From the NCBI RefSeq assembly GCF_002483235.1, contig NZ_DLHN01000037.1, positions 62,001-126,000 on the forward strand: a stretch of 64,000 nucleotides of DNA. Reading direction: 5' to 3'. Below the pieces are notes generated by a model. That model worked only from the letters and a program-made list of their open reading frames with translations. It made no database searches and was not told the DNA's origin. Below, one piece after another: positions 8,046 to 16,423 of this stretch. Source of the stretch: Pedobacter glucosidilyticus. Lineage in GTDB: Bacteria > Bacteroidota > Bacteroidia > Sphingobacteriales > Sphingobacteriaceae. Position 1 is the stretch's first letter. Each line of letters opens with the position of its first letter. Made by a program: the position numbers and the translations under genes.

Positions 8046-8720
8046 ATGAAAAAATTAGGTCAGGTAATTTTAACATTTTTGGTGATACTTTCTTTAAGTT
8101 GTACCAAAGAAAAAAATGCTGTTCCTAAATCTTTTCAATACGAATATTATCCGTTAGCAAAATCTAAAGTTTGGGTTTATGATGTAGATTCTACCCATTA
8201 TAATAACTTTAACAACTCGGTAACCAACTTTCAGTTTCAAATTAAAGATTCTATTGCCGATTTTTTTATCGGTCTTAGCGGGGATACTATTTTTAGATTA
8301 GAACGCTATAAAAAAGAAAACAATAGCAACACTTGGGTTTTTCAGAAAACCATAGCCAGAAGTAAAAGTATCAGAGCAGCAGAAGAAACCTTAGATAACC
8401 AAACTTTTGTGAGACTTATTTTTCCACCAGAATTTGGCGCACAATGGAATGGTAACAGCAGAAATAATATAGGCGAGCAAAGCTATACCATTACAGATTT
8501 TGAAGTAGCCAAAGAAGTAAACGGAACCAATTACCCTACAACGCTTTCAATAACTCAAATAGATGAAAACAACCTCATAGAAGAAGATTTTGCTATAGAG
8601 ACTTATGCTAAAGACATCGGCTTAATTTATAAAGAAGTTAAGAAGATTGAGAAAGATATTTCCTCAGGAAGAATTTTAAACGGCTTTATATATTCTTTTA
8701 AATTGAGAGCCAACAATTAG
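8046..8720 (+). CDS. Hypothetical lipoprotein
   Basis: The 224-residue product has a Lys-rich start, a hydrophobic stretch and a lipobox LSLSC (Cys19), so it is predicted to be a lipid-anchored envelope protein. The mature part begins with charged residues, then reads YYPLAKSKVWVYDVDST, rich in Tyr and Ser, with repeated beta-like stretches and a C terminus ending in FIYSFKLRANN. I do not recognise a named domain. It starts 18 bases after mnmA, and a weak GGGAT/ATCCC inverted repeat lies in the gap before topA. Function unknown. Confidence 0.75.
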   Translation: MKKLGQVILTFLVILSLSCTKEKNAVPKSFQYEYYPLAKSKVWVYDVDSTHYNNFNNSVTNFQFQIKDSIADFFIGLSGDTIFRLERYKKENNSNTWVFQKTIARSKSIRAAEETLDNQTFVRLIFPPEFGAQWNGNSRNNIGEQSYTITDFEVAKEVNGTNYPTTLSITQIDENNLIEEDFAIETYAKDIGLIYKEVKKIEKDISSGRILNGFIYSFKLRANN

Positions 8721-8769
8721 CAAAAAATCTTGTTGCTTAAATAATTTAATACGTTTTTAATCCCTTTTT

Positions 8770-8801
8770 TTTGGGATAAAAAATATATTATCCTTTATTT
8801 G
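8770..8801 (+). promoter_or_regulatory. Bacteroidota-type promoter for topA
   Basis: A TTTG at 8770-8773 is followed, 20 bases later, by TTTATTTG (8794-8801), which matches TAnnTTTG in seven of eight positions. The predicted transcript would start about 14 bases before the topA ATG. Confidence 0.55.
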
Positions 8802-8819
8802 CGGTAAAATCAATTTTTA

Positions 8820-11381
8820 ATGGCGAAAAACTTACTGATTGTAGAGTCTCCGGCGAAAGCCAAAACGATAGAAGGATATTTAGGTAAAGACTTTCTGGTG
8901 AAATCCAGCTATGGCCACATCCGTGATTTAAAAAAAGATGATGGAGCGATTGAAGTTGATAACGATTTTAAACAGCACTATGAAATTCCTGCCGATAAAA
9001 AACAGGTAGTAGCCGAGCTGAAGAAGTTAGCAAAAGAAGCAGAAATGATTTGGCTAGCATCCGATGAAGACCGCGAGGGAGAAGCTATTGCATGGCATTT
9101 GTATGACTCGTTAGGCTTAAAAGAAAGCAACACCAAACGTATTGTTTTTCACGAGATTACCAAACCAGCTATCTTAAAAGCTATAGAAAATCCAAGAACC
9201 ATTAACTATAACTTAGTTAATGCGCAACAAGCTAGGCGTGTTTTAGACCGTTTAGTAGGTTTTGAGCTTTCTCCTGTACTTTGGAAAAAAGTTAAGCCTT
9301 CCCTTTCTGCTGGTAGGGTGCAATCTGTAGCGGTAAGGTTAATTGTTGATAGAGAAAGAGAAATCAATCATTTTACGGCAGAATCTGCTTATAAGATTAT
9401 TGCCATTTTCTCCACAGGTAAAGTAAAAGAAATTTTTAGAGCAGAACTGCCACAGCGTTATGCCAATAAAGAGGAAGCAGAACAGTTTTTAAAAGACTGC
9501 ATTGGCGCTAGTTTTAAAGTTAATTCTTTAGATACCAAGCCAACCAAAAGAAATCCGGCCCCGCCATTTACCACCTCTACCCTACAGCAAGAAGCTAGTA
9601 GAAAATTAGGTTTTTCTGTTTCCAGAACCATGACAGTGGCTCAGAAACTATATGAAACCGGAAAAATCACGTACATGAGAACCGACTCTGTTAACCTTTC
9701 TGATACTGCTATTGAAGCCGCAGAAAGAGAAATTAACAGTGCTTATGGCAATAAATACCATCATAAAAGAACGTTTAAAACAAAATCTGCCGGAGCGCAG
9801 GAAGCTCACGAAGCTATCAGACCTACCCATTTTGAATGGCATAGTATTGATGGTGATGCCAGCGAAAAACGTTTGTATGAATTGATTTGGAAAAGAGCCA
9901 TTGCCTCTCAAATGAGCGAAGCGCAGTTTGAAAAAACTACAGCTAAAATCAATATCTCTACTCGTAAAGAGGACTTAACCGCTAATGGCGAGGTAATGAA
10001 ATTTGATGGTTTCTTAAAAGTATACTTAGAATCTGAAGACGAAGAAAGCGATGCTCATTTAGAAGATGATAACAATGCCATTTTGCCTCCTCTAAGTGTG
10101 AATCAAAACTTAGAATTGGTAGAAATGAATGCTACAGAGCGCTTCAGCAGGCCACCGGCAAGATATACCGAGGCTTCTTTAGTAAAGAAACTAGAAGAAT
10201 TGGGTATTGGCCGACCATCAACTTATGCACCTACCATCTCTACTATACAAAACCGAGGTTACGTAGTTAGAGAAGACCGAGAAGGAAAAAGCAGAAGTTA
10301 TGGTGTTTATACCCTTAAAAACGATAAAATTGTTAATGCTACCAAATCTGAAGTTACCGGAACAGAAAAAGGAAAGCTTTTTCCTACTGATATTGGTGCA
10401 GTAGTAAACGACTTTTTGGTAGAGCATTTTAAAGATATTGTTGATTTCAACTTTACAGCATCAGTAGAGAAACAATTTGATGAAATTGCTAATGGCTTAA
10501 AAGAGTGGACTAAAATGCTTCACAATTTTTACCAGCCTTTCCATACAGAAGTTGAAGATACTTTAAAAAATGCTGATAGAGCTAGTGGCGAACGTCTTTT
10601 AGGAACAGACCCCGCTACAGGTAAAAACGTTTATACCAGAATTGGTAAGTTTGGCCCTATGGTACAAATTGGCGAAGCAGAGGATGAAGAAAAGCCTCGT
10701 TACGCTAGCTTGTTAAAAGCACAATCTGTGGAAACTCTTACTTTAAAAGATGCTTTAGAACTCTTTAAACTTCCTTTTTCTTTAGATGATTATGAAGGTA
10801 AAGAAGTTACAGTTGGTGTTGGCAGGTTTGGCCCTTATGTTAAATGGGGAGAAACTTTTATATCGTTACCTAAAAATGAAGATCCATTAATGGTAAACCA
10901 AGAAAGAGCTATTGCCATTATTCAGGAAAAACTACATACCGATGCTCCGGTAGCGCAATACAAAAACCTTCCAGTAACCAAAGGCAAAGGTAGATTTGGC
11001 CCCTTCATCAAATGGAATGATTTGTATATCAACATCCCGGTAAGGTATAATTTTGATAACTTAAGTCAGCAAGATATTGAAGAGCTGATTAGCGCCAAAA
11101 TGGAAAAAGAAGCTAACCGTTACATACAGCAATGGGAAAGCGATAAAATTGCCATTGAAAATGGTAGATGGGGCCCATTCATCCGCTTTGGTAAACAAAT
11201 GTTAAAGCTTGGAAAAAACGCTGCTACCAACCAGAAATTTACCGCAGAAGATTTAGCAGCTATTTCTTTAGAGGATGTAAAAAAACTTATTACCGAGCAA
11301 ATACCAGACGCTTTTGAGCCAAAAACAAAAAAAGTTACTAAAAAAGCTCCTGCAAAGAAAGTAGTAGCGAAAAAAAAGTAA
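8820..11381 (+). CDS. topA: DNA topoisomerase I (type IA)
   Basis: TopA relaxes negative supercoils by cutting one strand through a tyrosine linkage. The 853-residue protein begins with the TOPRIM domain (IVESPAKAKTIEGYLG, then SDEDREGEAIAWH), has the catalytic Tyr285 in GKITYMRTDS, and the EAHEAIRPTH segment. The C-terminal third holds four repeats with the RFGP or RWGP theme (around residues 620-810) instead of zinc fingers, as in other Bacteroidota. The tail is rich in Lys, Ala and Val (KKVTKKAPAKK), probably a DNA-contact tail. The ATG is preceded by a plausible promoter. A small ORF follows after one base. Confidence 0.97.
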   Translation: MAKNLLIVESPAKAKTIEGYLGKDFLVKSSYGHIRDLKKDDGAIEVDNDFKQHYEIPADKKQVVAELKKLAKEAEMIWLASDEDREGEAIAWHLYDSLGLKESNTKRIVFHEITKPAILKAIENPRTINYNLVNAQQARRVLDRLVGFELSPVLWKKVKPSLSAGRVQSVAVRLIVDREREINHFTAESAYKIIAIFSTGKVKEIFRAELPQRYANKEEAEQFLKDCIGASFKVNSLDTKPTKRNPAPPFTTSTLQQEASRKLGFSVSRTMTVAQKLYETGKITYMRTDSVNLSDTAIEAAEREINSAYGNKYHHKRTFKTKSAGAQEAHEAIRPTHFEWHSIDGDASEKRLYELIWKRAIASQMSEAQFEKTTAKINISTRKEDLTANGEVMKFDGFLKVYLESEDEESDAHLEDDNNAILPPLSVNQNLELVEMNATERFSRPPARYTEASLVKKLEELGIGRPSTYAPTISTIQNRGYVVREDREGKSRSYGVYTLKNDKIVNATKSEVTGTEKGKLFPTDIGAVVNDFLVEHFKDIVDFNFTASVEKQFDEIANGLKEWTKMLHNFYQPFHTEVEDTLKNADRASGERLLGTDPATGKNVYTRIGKFGPMVQIGEAEDEEKPRYASLLKAQSVETLTLKDALELFKLPFSLDDYEGKEVTVGVGRFGPYVKWGETFISLPKNEDPLMVNQERAIAIIQEKLHTDAPVAQYKNLPVTKGKGRFGPFIKWNDLYINIPVRYNFDNLSQQDIEELISAKMEKEANRYIQQWESDKIAIENGRWGPFIRFGKQMLKLGKNAATNQKFTAEDLAAISLEDVKKLITEQIPDAFEPKTKKVTKKAPAKKVVAKKK

Positions 11382-11382
11382 T

Positions 11383-11790
11383 ATGAAAAAAGATTTACCA
11401 GAAAATCTGGTCGAAGATATTTTTATTGCAGTAGTGTTAGAAAATGAAACTCCTCATGCAAAATCATGGGGAGTTTACTTAATTAACCTCAAAGAAACGG
11501 CTATAGAAACCATTTTAGTAACTTCTAAAGGTTACGGAGAACGAAATGGCGAAGAAGTTAAAACTTCTGTTTTAAGACACATGATTCCTACTTTGGAGGC
11601 CAAAAGCTTTGCCAAAATTGAAATGATAGACGAAGAAGTTTTTGGTTTAAATAATGAATATTGGCTTTCTTACTATTTAGGGCGAGATATTTTTGATAAA
11701 AAATTCATCTTTTTACCAGAAAGCATTGTAGAATCTAACTTTATTAAAATCCCTTTACTAAATATGCCCGGTGTAATGATTGGCGTATAA
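11383..11790 (+). CDS. Hypothetical protein cotranscribed with topA
   Basis: This 135-residue protein starts one base after the topA stop codon, so the two are almost certainly translated from one message. It has no signal peptide and is acidic: DLPENLVEDIFIAVVLENET, then WGVYLINLKETAIETILVTS and SYYLGRDIFDKKFIFLPES. The pattern of alternating hydrophobic strands suggests a small alpha/beta fold. I recall similar small proteins in related genomes but no function for them. Its link to topA is by position only. Confidence 0.75.
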   Translation: MKKDLPENLVEDIFIAVVLENETPHAKSWGVYLINLKETAIETILVTSKGYGERNGEEVKTSVLRHMIPTLEAKSFAKIEMIDEEVFGLNNEYWLSYYLGRDIFDKKFIFLPESIVESNFIKIPLLNMPGVMIGV

Positions 11791-11917
11791 AGCTTCCCCT
11801 CTACATTACCCCTACTTTTACAAAAATTAACAATTGAACTGAATAGATTAACCATTGGGCTTAATCCTCTTAACCAAAATTATTGTTACTTGCGTGTATC
11901 AATGATGAATTGATGAC

Positions 11918-11933
11918 ATCGGTTTAAACCGAT
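11918..11933. repeat. Perfect 16-bp palindrome in the gap after the topA operon
   Basis: ATCGGTTTAAACCGAT is its own reverse complement. It sits in the 228-base gap between the topA partner gene and the exonuclease gene, 28 bases before a terminator-like hairpin. It may be an operator or the first hairpin of a short transcript; I cannot tell which. Confidence 0.4.
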
Positions 11934-11960
11934 ACTCTCTCCTCTTTATTTAATTGGCTA

Positions 11961-11994
11961 CATCCCGGTTTAGTTCTTAATCCGGGATTTTTTT
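11961..11994 (+). terminator. Rho-independent terminator
   Basis: ATCCCGG (11962-11968) pairs with CCGGGAT (11982-11988) across a 13-base loop, followed by seven T. It ends a transcript arriving from the left, either topA and its partner or a small RNA arising in the gap. The T run overlaps TATTTTCG (11994-12001), a one-mismatch -7 element for the next gene. Confidence 0.75.
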
Positions 11995-12018
11995 ATTTTC
12001 GTAAAAACAATAAACCCT

Positions 12019-12723
12019 ATGTTAGCACAATTAGATTTACAAAGCATTTTAGTTTTAGATATAGAAACGGTTCCTCAATATCCAAACTTTCATGAATTAC
12101 CTGAAAATCTACAGATACTTTGGGATAAAAAAACCTATTTTCAGCGTAAGCAAGACGAAAGTCCTGCCGAATTTTATCAAAGAGCCGGTATTTGGGCCGA
12201 GTTTGGTAAGATTATCTGTATATCGGTAGGTATTTTCAAATCAGATTCACAGTTACGTGTTAAATCTTTTTGTTGTGATGATGAAATAGAAATTTTAAAA
12301 GATTTCATCAACCTCTTAAATAATCAGCCTAGTAATTTAATCCTTTGCGCCCATAATGGTAAAGAGTTTGATTTCCCATATTTATGCAGAAGAATGCTTA
12401 TTAACGGACTTACCATACCCACTCAACTTCAAATTGCAGGAAAAAAGCCTTGGGAAATAAACCATTTAGATACTTTAGAACTATGGAAATTTGGCGACTA
12501 TAAGAATTATACTTCACTTGCACTTTTAGCTGCAATATTCAATATCCCTACACCAAAAGACGATATAGATGGCAGCATGGTTGGCGATGTTTATTGGAAT
12601 GAGAAAAATTTAGAACGGATAAGTACTTATTGCCAAAAAGATGTGATTACAACTGCTCGCTTACTACAAAAATTTAAAGGTTTGGAAATGGTAAAAGATG
12701 AGCATATTACAATTGTAATATAG
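12019..12723 (+). CDS. Predicted 3'-5' exonuclease, PolB-like (DEDD superfamily)
   Basis: The 234-residue protein has the DEDD exonuclease motifs of the DNA polymerase B-like exonuclease family: Exo I in LVLDIETVPQ (Asp and Glu, near residue 15), Exo II in AHNGKEFDFPYL, and Exo III in YCQKDVITTARLL (final Asp). No polymerase domain follows, which is normal for this stand-alone family. Proteins of this type are presumed to trim 3' ends of DNA or RNA; the precise substrate is not known to me. It stands alone with a terminator before it and a membrane protein gene 72 bases after it. Confidence 0.85.
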   Translation: MLAQLDLQSILVLDIETVPQYPNFHELPENLQILWDKKTYFQRKQDESPAEFYQRAGIWAEFGKIICISVGIFKSDSQLRVKSFCCDDEIEILKDFINLLNNQPSNLILCAHNGKEFDFPYLCRRMLINGLTIPTQLQIAGKKPWEINHLDTLELWKFGDYKNYTSLALLAAIFNIPTPKDDIDGSMVGDVYWNEKNLERISTYCQKDVITTARLLQKFKGLEMVKDEHITIVI

Positions 12724-12795
12724 AATTTTAAAATGCAAGCTGGTTAAGGTTTATAAATTCGGAAAAAATGATAACCTTTAGGCATTAAAATCATT

Positions 12796-14028
12796 ATGGC
12801 ATTAAATTACGTTTGGATAGCATTCTTCCTAATTTCTTTTATTGTAGCTTGTATTAAGCTTTTTTTCTTTGGTGATACAACCATCTTCACCAATGTGATG
12901 AACGGGATGTTTGAGAGTGCTAAAACCGGCGGAGAAATATCTTTAGGTTTAATTGGCATCATGACATTTTGGTTAGGTATCATGAAAATTGGGGAAAAAG
13001 CGGGTATGATAACTTTATTTGCAAAAGGAGTAAATCCTTTTTTTAGCAAATTATTTCCTGGCGTACCTAAAAACCATCCGGCCAATGGCTCCATCATCAT
13101 GAATTTTTCTGCTAATATGCTCGGTTTAGACAATGCTGCTACTCCAGTAGGCCTTAAAGCCATGCAAGAACTTCAAGAAATTAATCCGGATAAAAACACC
13201 GCTACCAATGCCCAAATTATGTTTCTGGTATTGAATACAGCAGGTATTACACTAATTCCTACTTCTGTAATTGCGTTAAGACTGGCCAATGGTGCTGCTA
13301 ATCCGGCAGATATTTTTATCCCCTCTTTAATAGGTACTTTTATTTCGTTTATTTCTGGAATGATAGCAGTAGCCATCTATCAAAAAATAAACCTTTTTAA
13401 ACTTCCAGTACTTTTATTTTTAGGCTTTTTTGCAGGTCTAATGGCAGCCTTATATTTTGGTTTAAATGGCTTACCACCAAAAGAAATAGAAAATATTACA
13501 GGATTAATTGGCGGATTATTAATTTTCTCCATTATTATGCTTTTTATAGGCTATGGTGCTGTTAAAAAAATTAATGTTTACGATGCTTTTATAGACGGTG
13601 CTAAAGAAGGTTTTTCCACTGCCGTGATGATTATCCCCTTCTTGATAGCCATATTAGTTGCCATTAGTGCTTTTAGAAATACAGGCTGTATGGATTATCT
13701 GGTAAACGGAATTGGAAGTTTGGTTGCCCTTGCTGGTCTTGATACTTCTTTTGTGCCTGCACTACCTGTTGGCTTAATGAAAACGCTAAGTGGTGGCGGT
13801 GCCAGAGGTTTAATGGTTGATGTAATGACCACCTACGGTGCCGATTCTTTTCAGGGAAGATTAGCCAGCATTATACAAGGTTCATCAGAAACCACTTTTT
13901 ATGTTTTAGCAGTATATTTTGGCTCTGTTGGAATAAAAAATACCAGACATGCACTTGTTTGCGGCTTAGTTGCTGATTTTGTTGGTTTAATTGCCGCTAT
14001 ATTTTTAGCTTATATATTTTTCGGATAA
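12796..14028 (+). CDS. SpmA/SpmB fusion, nucleoside-recognition (Gate) domain membrane protein
   Basis: The 410-residue membrane protein has about ten hydrophobic segments. Its N-terminal half (residues 1-190) matches spore maturation protein SpmA, including GIMTFWLGIMKIGEKAGM and the FSANMLGLDNAATPVGLKAM motif. The C-terminal half resembles SpmB, with PFLIAILVAISAFRNTG and PVGLMKTLSGGGARGLM. In Bacillus the two are separate proteins needed for spore core dehydration. Here they are fused in a phylum that does not sporulate, so the role must differ, perhaps transport of a small solute. It is followed 16 bases later by mgsA, suggesting an operon. Confidence 0.85.
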   Translation: MALNYVWIAFFLISFIVACIKLFFFGDTTIFTNVMNGMFESAKTGGEISLGLIGIMTFWLGIMKIGEKAGMITLFAKGVNPFFSKLFPGVPKNHPANGSIIMNFSANMLGLDNAATPVGLKAMQELQEINPDKNTATNAQIMFLVLNTAGITLIPTSVIALRLANGAANPADIFIPSLIGTFISFISGMIAVAIYQKINLFKLPVLLFLGFFAGLMAALYFGLNGLPPKEIENITGLIGGLLIFSIIMLFIGYGAVKKINVYDAFIDGAKEGFSTAVMIIPFLIAILVAISAFRNTGCMDYLVNGIGSLVALAGLDTSFVPALPVGLMKTLSGGGARGLMVDVMTTYGADSFQGRLASIIQGSSETTFYVLAVYFGSVGIKNTRHALVCGLVADFVGLIAAIFLAYIFFG

Positions 14029-14044
14029 TAAAAACAGATATAAA

Positions 14045-14413
14045 ATGAAGAAACGTATTGCTCTTATTGCCCATGATGGAAGAAAAGCAGAAATGGTAGC
14101 TTTTGTAAAAGATTTTAAAGAAATTTTAGCTCGTATGGATCTAGTGGCAACAGGTACTACCGGTGGACATATAGAAAGAACCGGTCTTACAGTAACCAAA
14201 AAACTAAGTGGTCCAAATGGTGGCGATGCTCAAATTGCCGCTATGGCTGCAGAAGGTTTGTTAGACTGTATTTTGTTTTTTAGAGACCCACTAGGCAAGC
14301 ATCCACACGAGCCAGATGTACAAATGCTTTTAAGAATTTGCGATGTACACAATGTACCTTTAGCCACTAATCCTGCAACAGCAAAATTCTTACTTTTAGG
14401 TATTGAGGAATAG
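14045..14413 (+). CDS. mgsA: Methylglyoxal synthase
   Basis: MgsA converts dihydroxyacetone phosphate to methylglyoxal and phosphate, a bypass that relieves sugar-phosphate build-up. The 122-residue protein shows the phosphate-binding elements: ALIAHDGRK near the N terminus, ATGTTGGHIERTG, the SGPNGGDAQIAAM segment with the catalytic Asp (D61) and the FFRDPLGKHPHEPD loop containing the active-site His residues. Length is slightly short of the E. coli enzyme but complete. It follows the SpmA/SpmB-type gene by 16 bases; the perfect inverted repeat just downstream may end or regulate the transcript. Confidence 0.96.
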   Translation: MKKRIALIAHDGRKAEMVAFVKDFKEILARMDLVATGTTGGHIERTGLTVTKKLSGPNGGDAQIAAMAAEGLLDCILFFRDPLGKHPHEPDVQMLLRICDVHNVPLATNPATAKFLLLGIEE

Positions 14414-14429
14414 CCAAATAAAAATTAAT

Positions 14430-14481
14430 TTAGTTTAACGCCAGTAAAACATTAAATACCAACTTATCGGCGTTAAACTAA
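14430..14481. repeat. Perfect 13-bp inverted repeat with 26-base spacer
   Basis: TTAGTTTAACGCC (14430-14442) is repeated as GGCGTTAAACTAA (14469-14481). The right arm ends six bases before the lipoprotein ATG. In RNA the arms would form one long hairpin that covers the ribosome-binding region; in DNA the two half-sites could bind a dimeric regulator. There is no T run, so it is not a classic terminator. Confidence 0.6.
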
Positions 14482-14487
14482 TTATTG

Positions 14488-15537
14488 ATGAAAAAATTAT
14501 TTGCTATATTCTCTGGTGCTGTATTGCTTTTATCCTGTGCCAGCCAAAAAAACTTTAAATCGCAACCACTTTACGGTCATTATCTTGGAGAATTACCTTG
14601 TGCAGACTGCTCAGGAATGAGAACCTATATTCAGCTATTTCCTGATTTTACTTACCATAAAAAAACCATTTATTTAGATAAAGCAGACGAAGTTTATACA
14701 GTTAAAGATAGCTGGAAAATTGTAAATGACTCGGTCTTAGTTTTAAATGAGCAAAACAACCAGCAAGCTTATTTATATAAAAAAGACAAACTAACTATGC
14801 TTTCTCAAAAAAGAGAAATAATAACTGGAAACCTTGCCTATCGTTATAACCTATTTAAAATTACAGATGATAGCACCTACAAAGCAGACTTTTCTAATCT
14901 AAAAAAAAATCAAGTTAACTTTTTAGGACAAGGTAATGAGCCATTTTGGTCGGTAGAAATTCTGTCAAACCAATCTCTTAAACTTAAACAATTAGGAGAA
15001 GAGGATATCATATTTAAGATTTTTGAAAGCAACTACAAAAAGGATGTTTCTATATTTAAGGCTAAAAATAATGCTGCATCAATAACATTTAAAATTTATA
15101 ACTTTCCTTGTATTAATGATATGTCTGGGGCACAAGCCGATAAATATGTAGAACTTATTGAGCCAAATAAAATATTAAAAGGCTGTGGCTATATCTTACA
15201 AGAAGACTTTGAATTGGCAGGTAAATGGCATTTATCCTATATGAAGGATGAAACTATAAAACAAGTAGCACAAGAGAAACTACTTTTTATAAATTTTCAA
15301 ACAGAAAGCAAACAGCTGAATGGAAATTTGGGATGTAACAACTTTGGCGCAACATATAGTATTAATAATCATTCGATTAAAATTGAGAAAATTATAAGTA
15401 CTATGATGGCTTGTCCTGCATTAACGATTGAACAAAAGTTCTCTGAAGCCTTGCAAAAAACAAATCATTTTATGTTGGTAGATGGTAAATTAAACTTTTT
15501 TAATGGCCAATCTTTATTACTTTCTTTTACAAGATAA
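14488..15537 (+). CDS. NlpE-META domain lipoprotein
   Basis: The protein starts at ATG 14488 (an in-frame TTG lies just before it) and has a signal peptide with lipobox LLLSC. Residues about 25-120 resemble the NlpE N-terminal domain, including the YLGELPCADCSGM motif with its CxxC. A middle part around residues 145-245 contains GQGNEPFWSVEI, seen in other predicted envelope lipoproteins. The C-terminal hundred residues form a META/HslJ domain (LAGKWHLSYM, LNGNLGCNNFGATY, STMMACP). In E. coli NlpE senses envelope and copper stress and HslJ is linked to novobiocin resistance; a stress-related envelope role is therefore inferred. Confidence 0.85.
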   Translation: MKKLFAIFSGAVLLLSCASQKNFKSQPLYGHYLGELPCADCSGMRTYIQLFPDFTYHKKTIYLDKADEVYTVKDSWKIVNDSVLVLNEQNNQQAYLYKKDKLTMLSQKREIITGNLAYRYNLFKITDDSTYKADFSNLKKNQVNFLGQGNEPFWSVEILSNQSLKLKQLGEEDIIFKIFESNYKKDVSIFKAKNNAASITFKIYNFPCINDMSGAQADKYVELIEPNKILKGCGYILQEDFELAGKWHLSYMKDETIKQVAQEKLLFINFQTESKQLNGNLGCNNFGATYSINNHSIKIEKIISTMMACPALTIEQKFSEALQKTNHFMLVDGKLNFFNGQSLLLSFTR

Positions 15538-15581
15538 ACATTTGGAACAGTAATTGTAAAACTTGGTATACATCAAAAAAT

Positions 15582-16049
15582 ATGAATACCATGGAAACAA
15601 TTGCAATGACAACAGAGATTCTGAATGATTTAGTAAAAATCAATAACGACAGAATTGTAGGCTATGAAAGAGCCATTAAAGAATTAAAAGATGAAGATGC
15701 AGATTTAAAAGTTTTATTTGCTGATATGATTAGAGAAAGTCATCGCTATAAAATGGCCTTAGCAACAGAACTAAGTGTTTTAGGTGCTGATATAGAAAGC
15801 GAGACTACTACCAGCGGTAAAATTTACAGAGCATGGATGGATGTTAAAGCCGCTTTTACAGGACACGATAGAAAATCTATTTTAGCAAGTTGCGAGTTTG
15901 GTGAAGATGCCGCACAAAAAGCTTATGAAGCTGCACTTAAAGAAGAGGATTTACCTGCACATATCATCACTATGGTTTCTGAGCAAAAACAATCTTTAAG
16001 ATTATCTCATGATCAAATTAAAGCTTTGAGAGATCAGCAGGTTGATTAA
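15582..16049 (+). CDS. PA2169 family four-helix-bundle protein (DUF2383)
   Basis: The 155-residue protein matches the DUF2383 family: EILNDLVKINNDRIVGYERA at the N terminus, a second helix LFADMIRESHRYKMAL and the AWMDVKAAFTGHDRKSIL stretch in the middle. It is predicted to be a ferritin-like helical bundle without an obvious metal site of its own. ATG codons at 15582, 15591 and 15606 are all possible starts; the family motif begins soon after the last. Function is unknown; relatives are often found near stress genes. A long terminator hairpin follows 22 bases after the stop. Confidence 0.85.
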   Translation: MNTMETIAMTTEILNDLVKINNDRIVGYERAIKELKDEDADLKVLFADMIRESHRYKMALATELSVLGADIESETTTSGKIYRAWMDVKAAFTGHDRKSILASCEFGEDAAQKAYEAALKEEDLPAHIITMVSEQKQSLRLSHDQIKALRDQQVD

Positions 16050-16071
16050 TTTTTAATCAAGATTTATCTAA

Positions 16072-16161
16072 AAGGCTGCCTTTAAAATCATTTATTAAAC
16101 AGTGTGTCTGCTAACGCTAAGCACCCTAATGATGATTTTATAAAGACAGCCTTCTTTTTTT
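16072..16161 (+). terminator. Long-stem terminator after the DUF2383 gene
   Basis: AAGGCTGCCTTTAAAATCAT (16072-16091) pairs with the segment ending GACAGCCTT at 16153, with one mismatch and a two-base bulge, followed by CTTTTTTTT. The loop of about 40 bases holds a smaller TGCT/AGCA stem. From 16162 to 16350 I see no convincing gene; a short minus-strand frame there is described under rejected items. Confidence 0.7.
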
Positions 16162-16350
16162 ATAATTGTTTGGTGATATTACTCCTATAAATAGGTATTA
16201 CATCTGCAATGGTAAATAAAAATCCAACGTTGATAAAACCGCTGAACAAACTCCTATATTTATTTTTGAGCTATTTTAAGATGCTGATTTTATCATCAAA
16301 AAATTTTAACCCCTTAAAGTTCAATAGCTTCTAAAAAAAGGCAAAAATCA

Positions 16351-16382
16351 TTTGCATGATATAGCTTAGAACACTATCTTTG
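16351..16382 (+). promoter_or_regulatory. Consensus promoter for the tRNA-Lys genes
   Basis: TTTG at 16351-16354 and TATCTTTG at 16375-16382 are separated by 20 bases, an exact fit to the Bacteroidota housekeeping promoter. Transcription would start near 16388, some 36 bases before the first tRNA. Confidence 0.8.
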
Positions 16383-16423
16383 CACAACTTTCAAGAAAAC
16401 GTTTAACACAAACATGAAAGTAT

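Noticed and set aside
12807..13163. A 118-codon minus-strand open frame inside the SpmA/SpmB-type gene.
   Set aside because: It is antisense to a well-recognised membrane protein gene and shows only the complement of its hydrophobic codons.
16160..16275. A minus-strand frame of about 37 codons with a hydrophobic tail (FINVGFLFTIADVIPIY) between the long terminator and the tRNA promoter.
   Set aside because: It is short, has no good start codon and matches no family that I know; AT-rich intergenic DNA can produce such a frame by chance.
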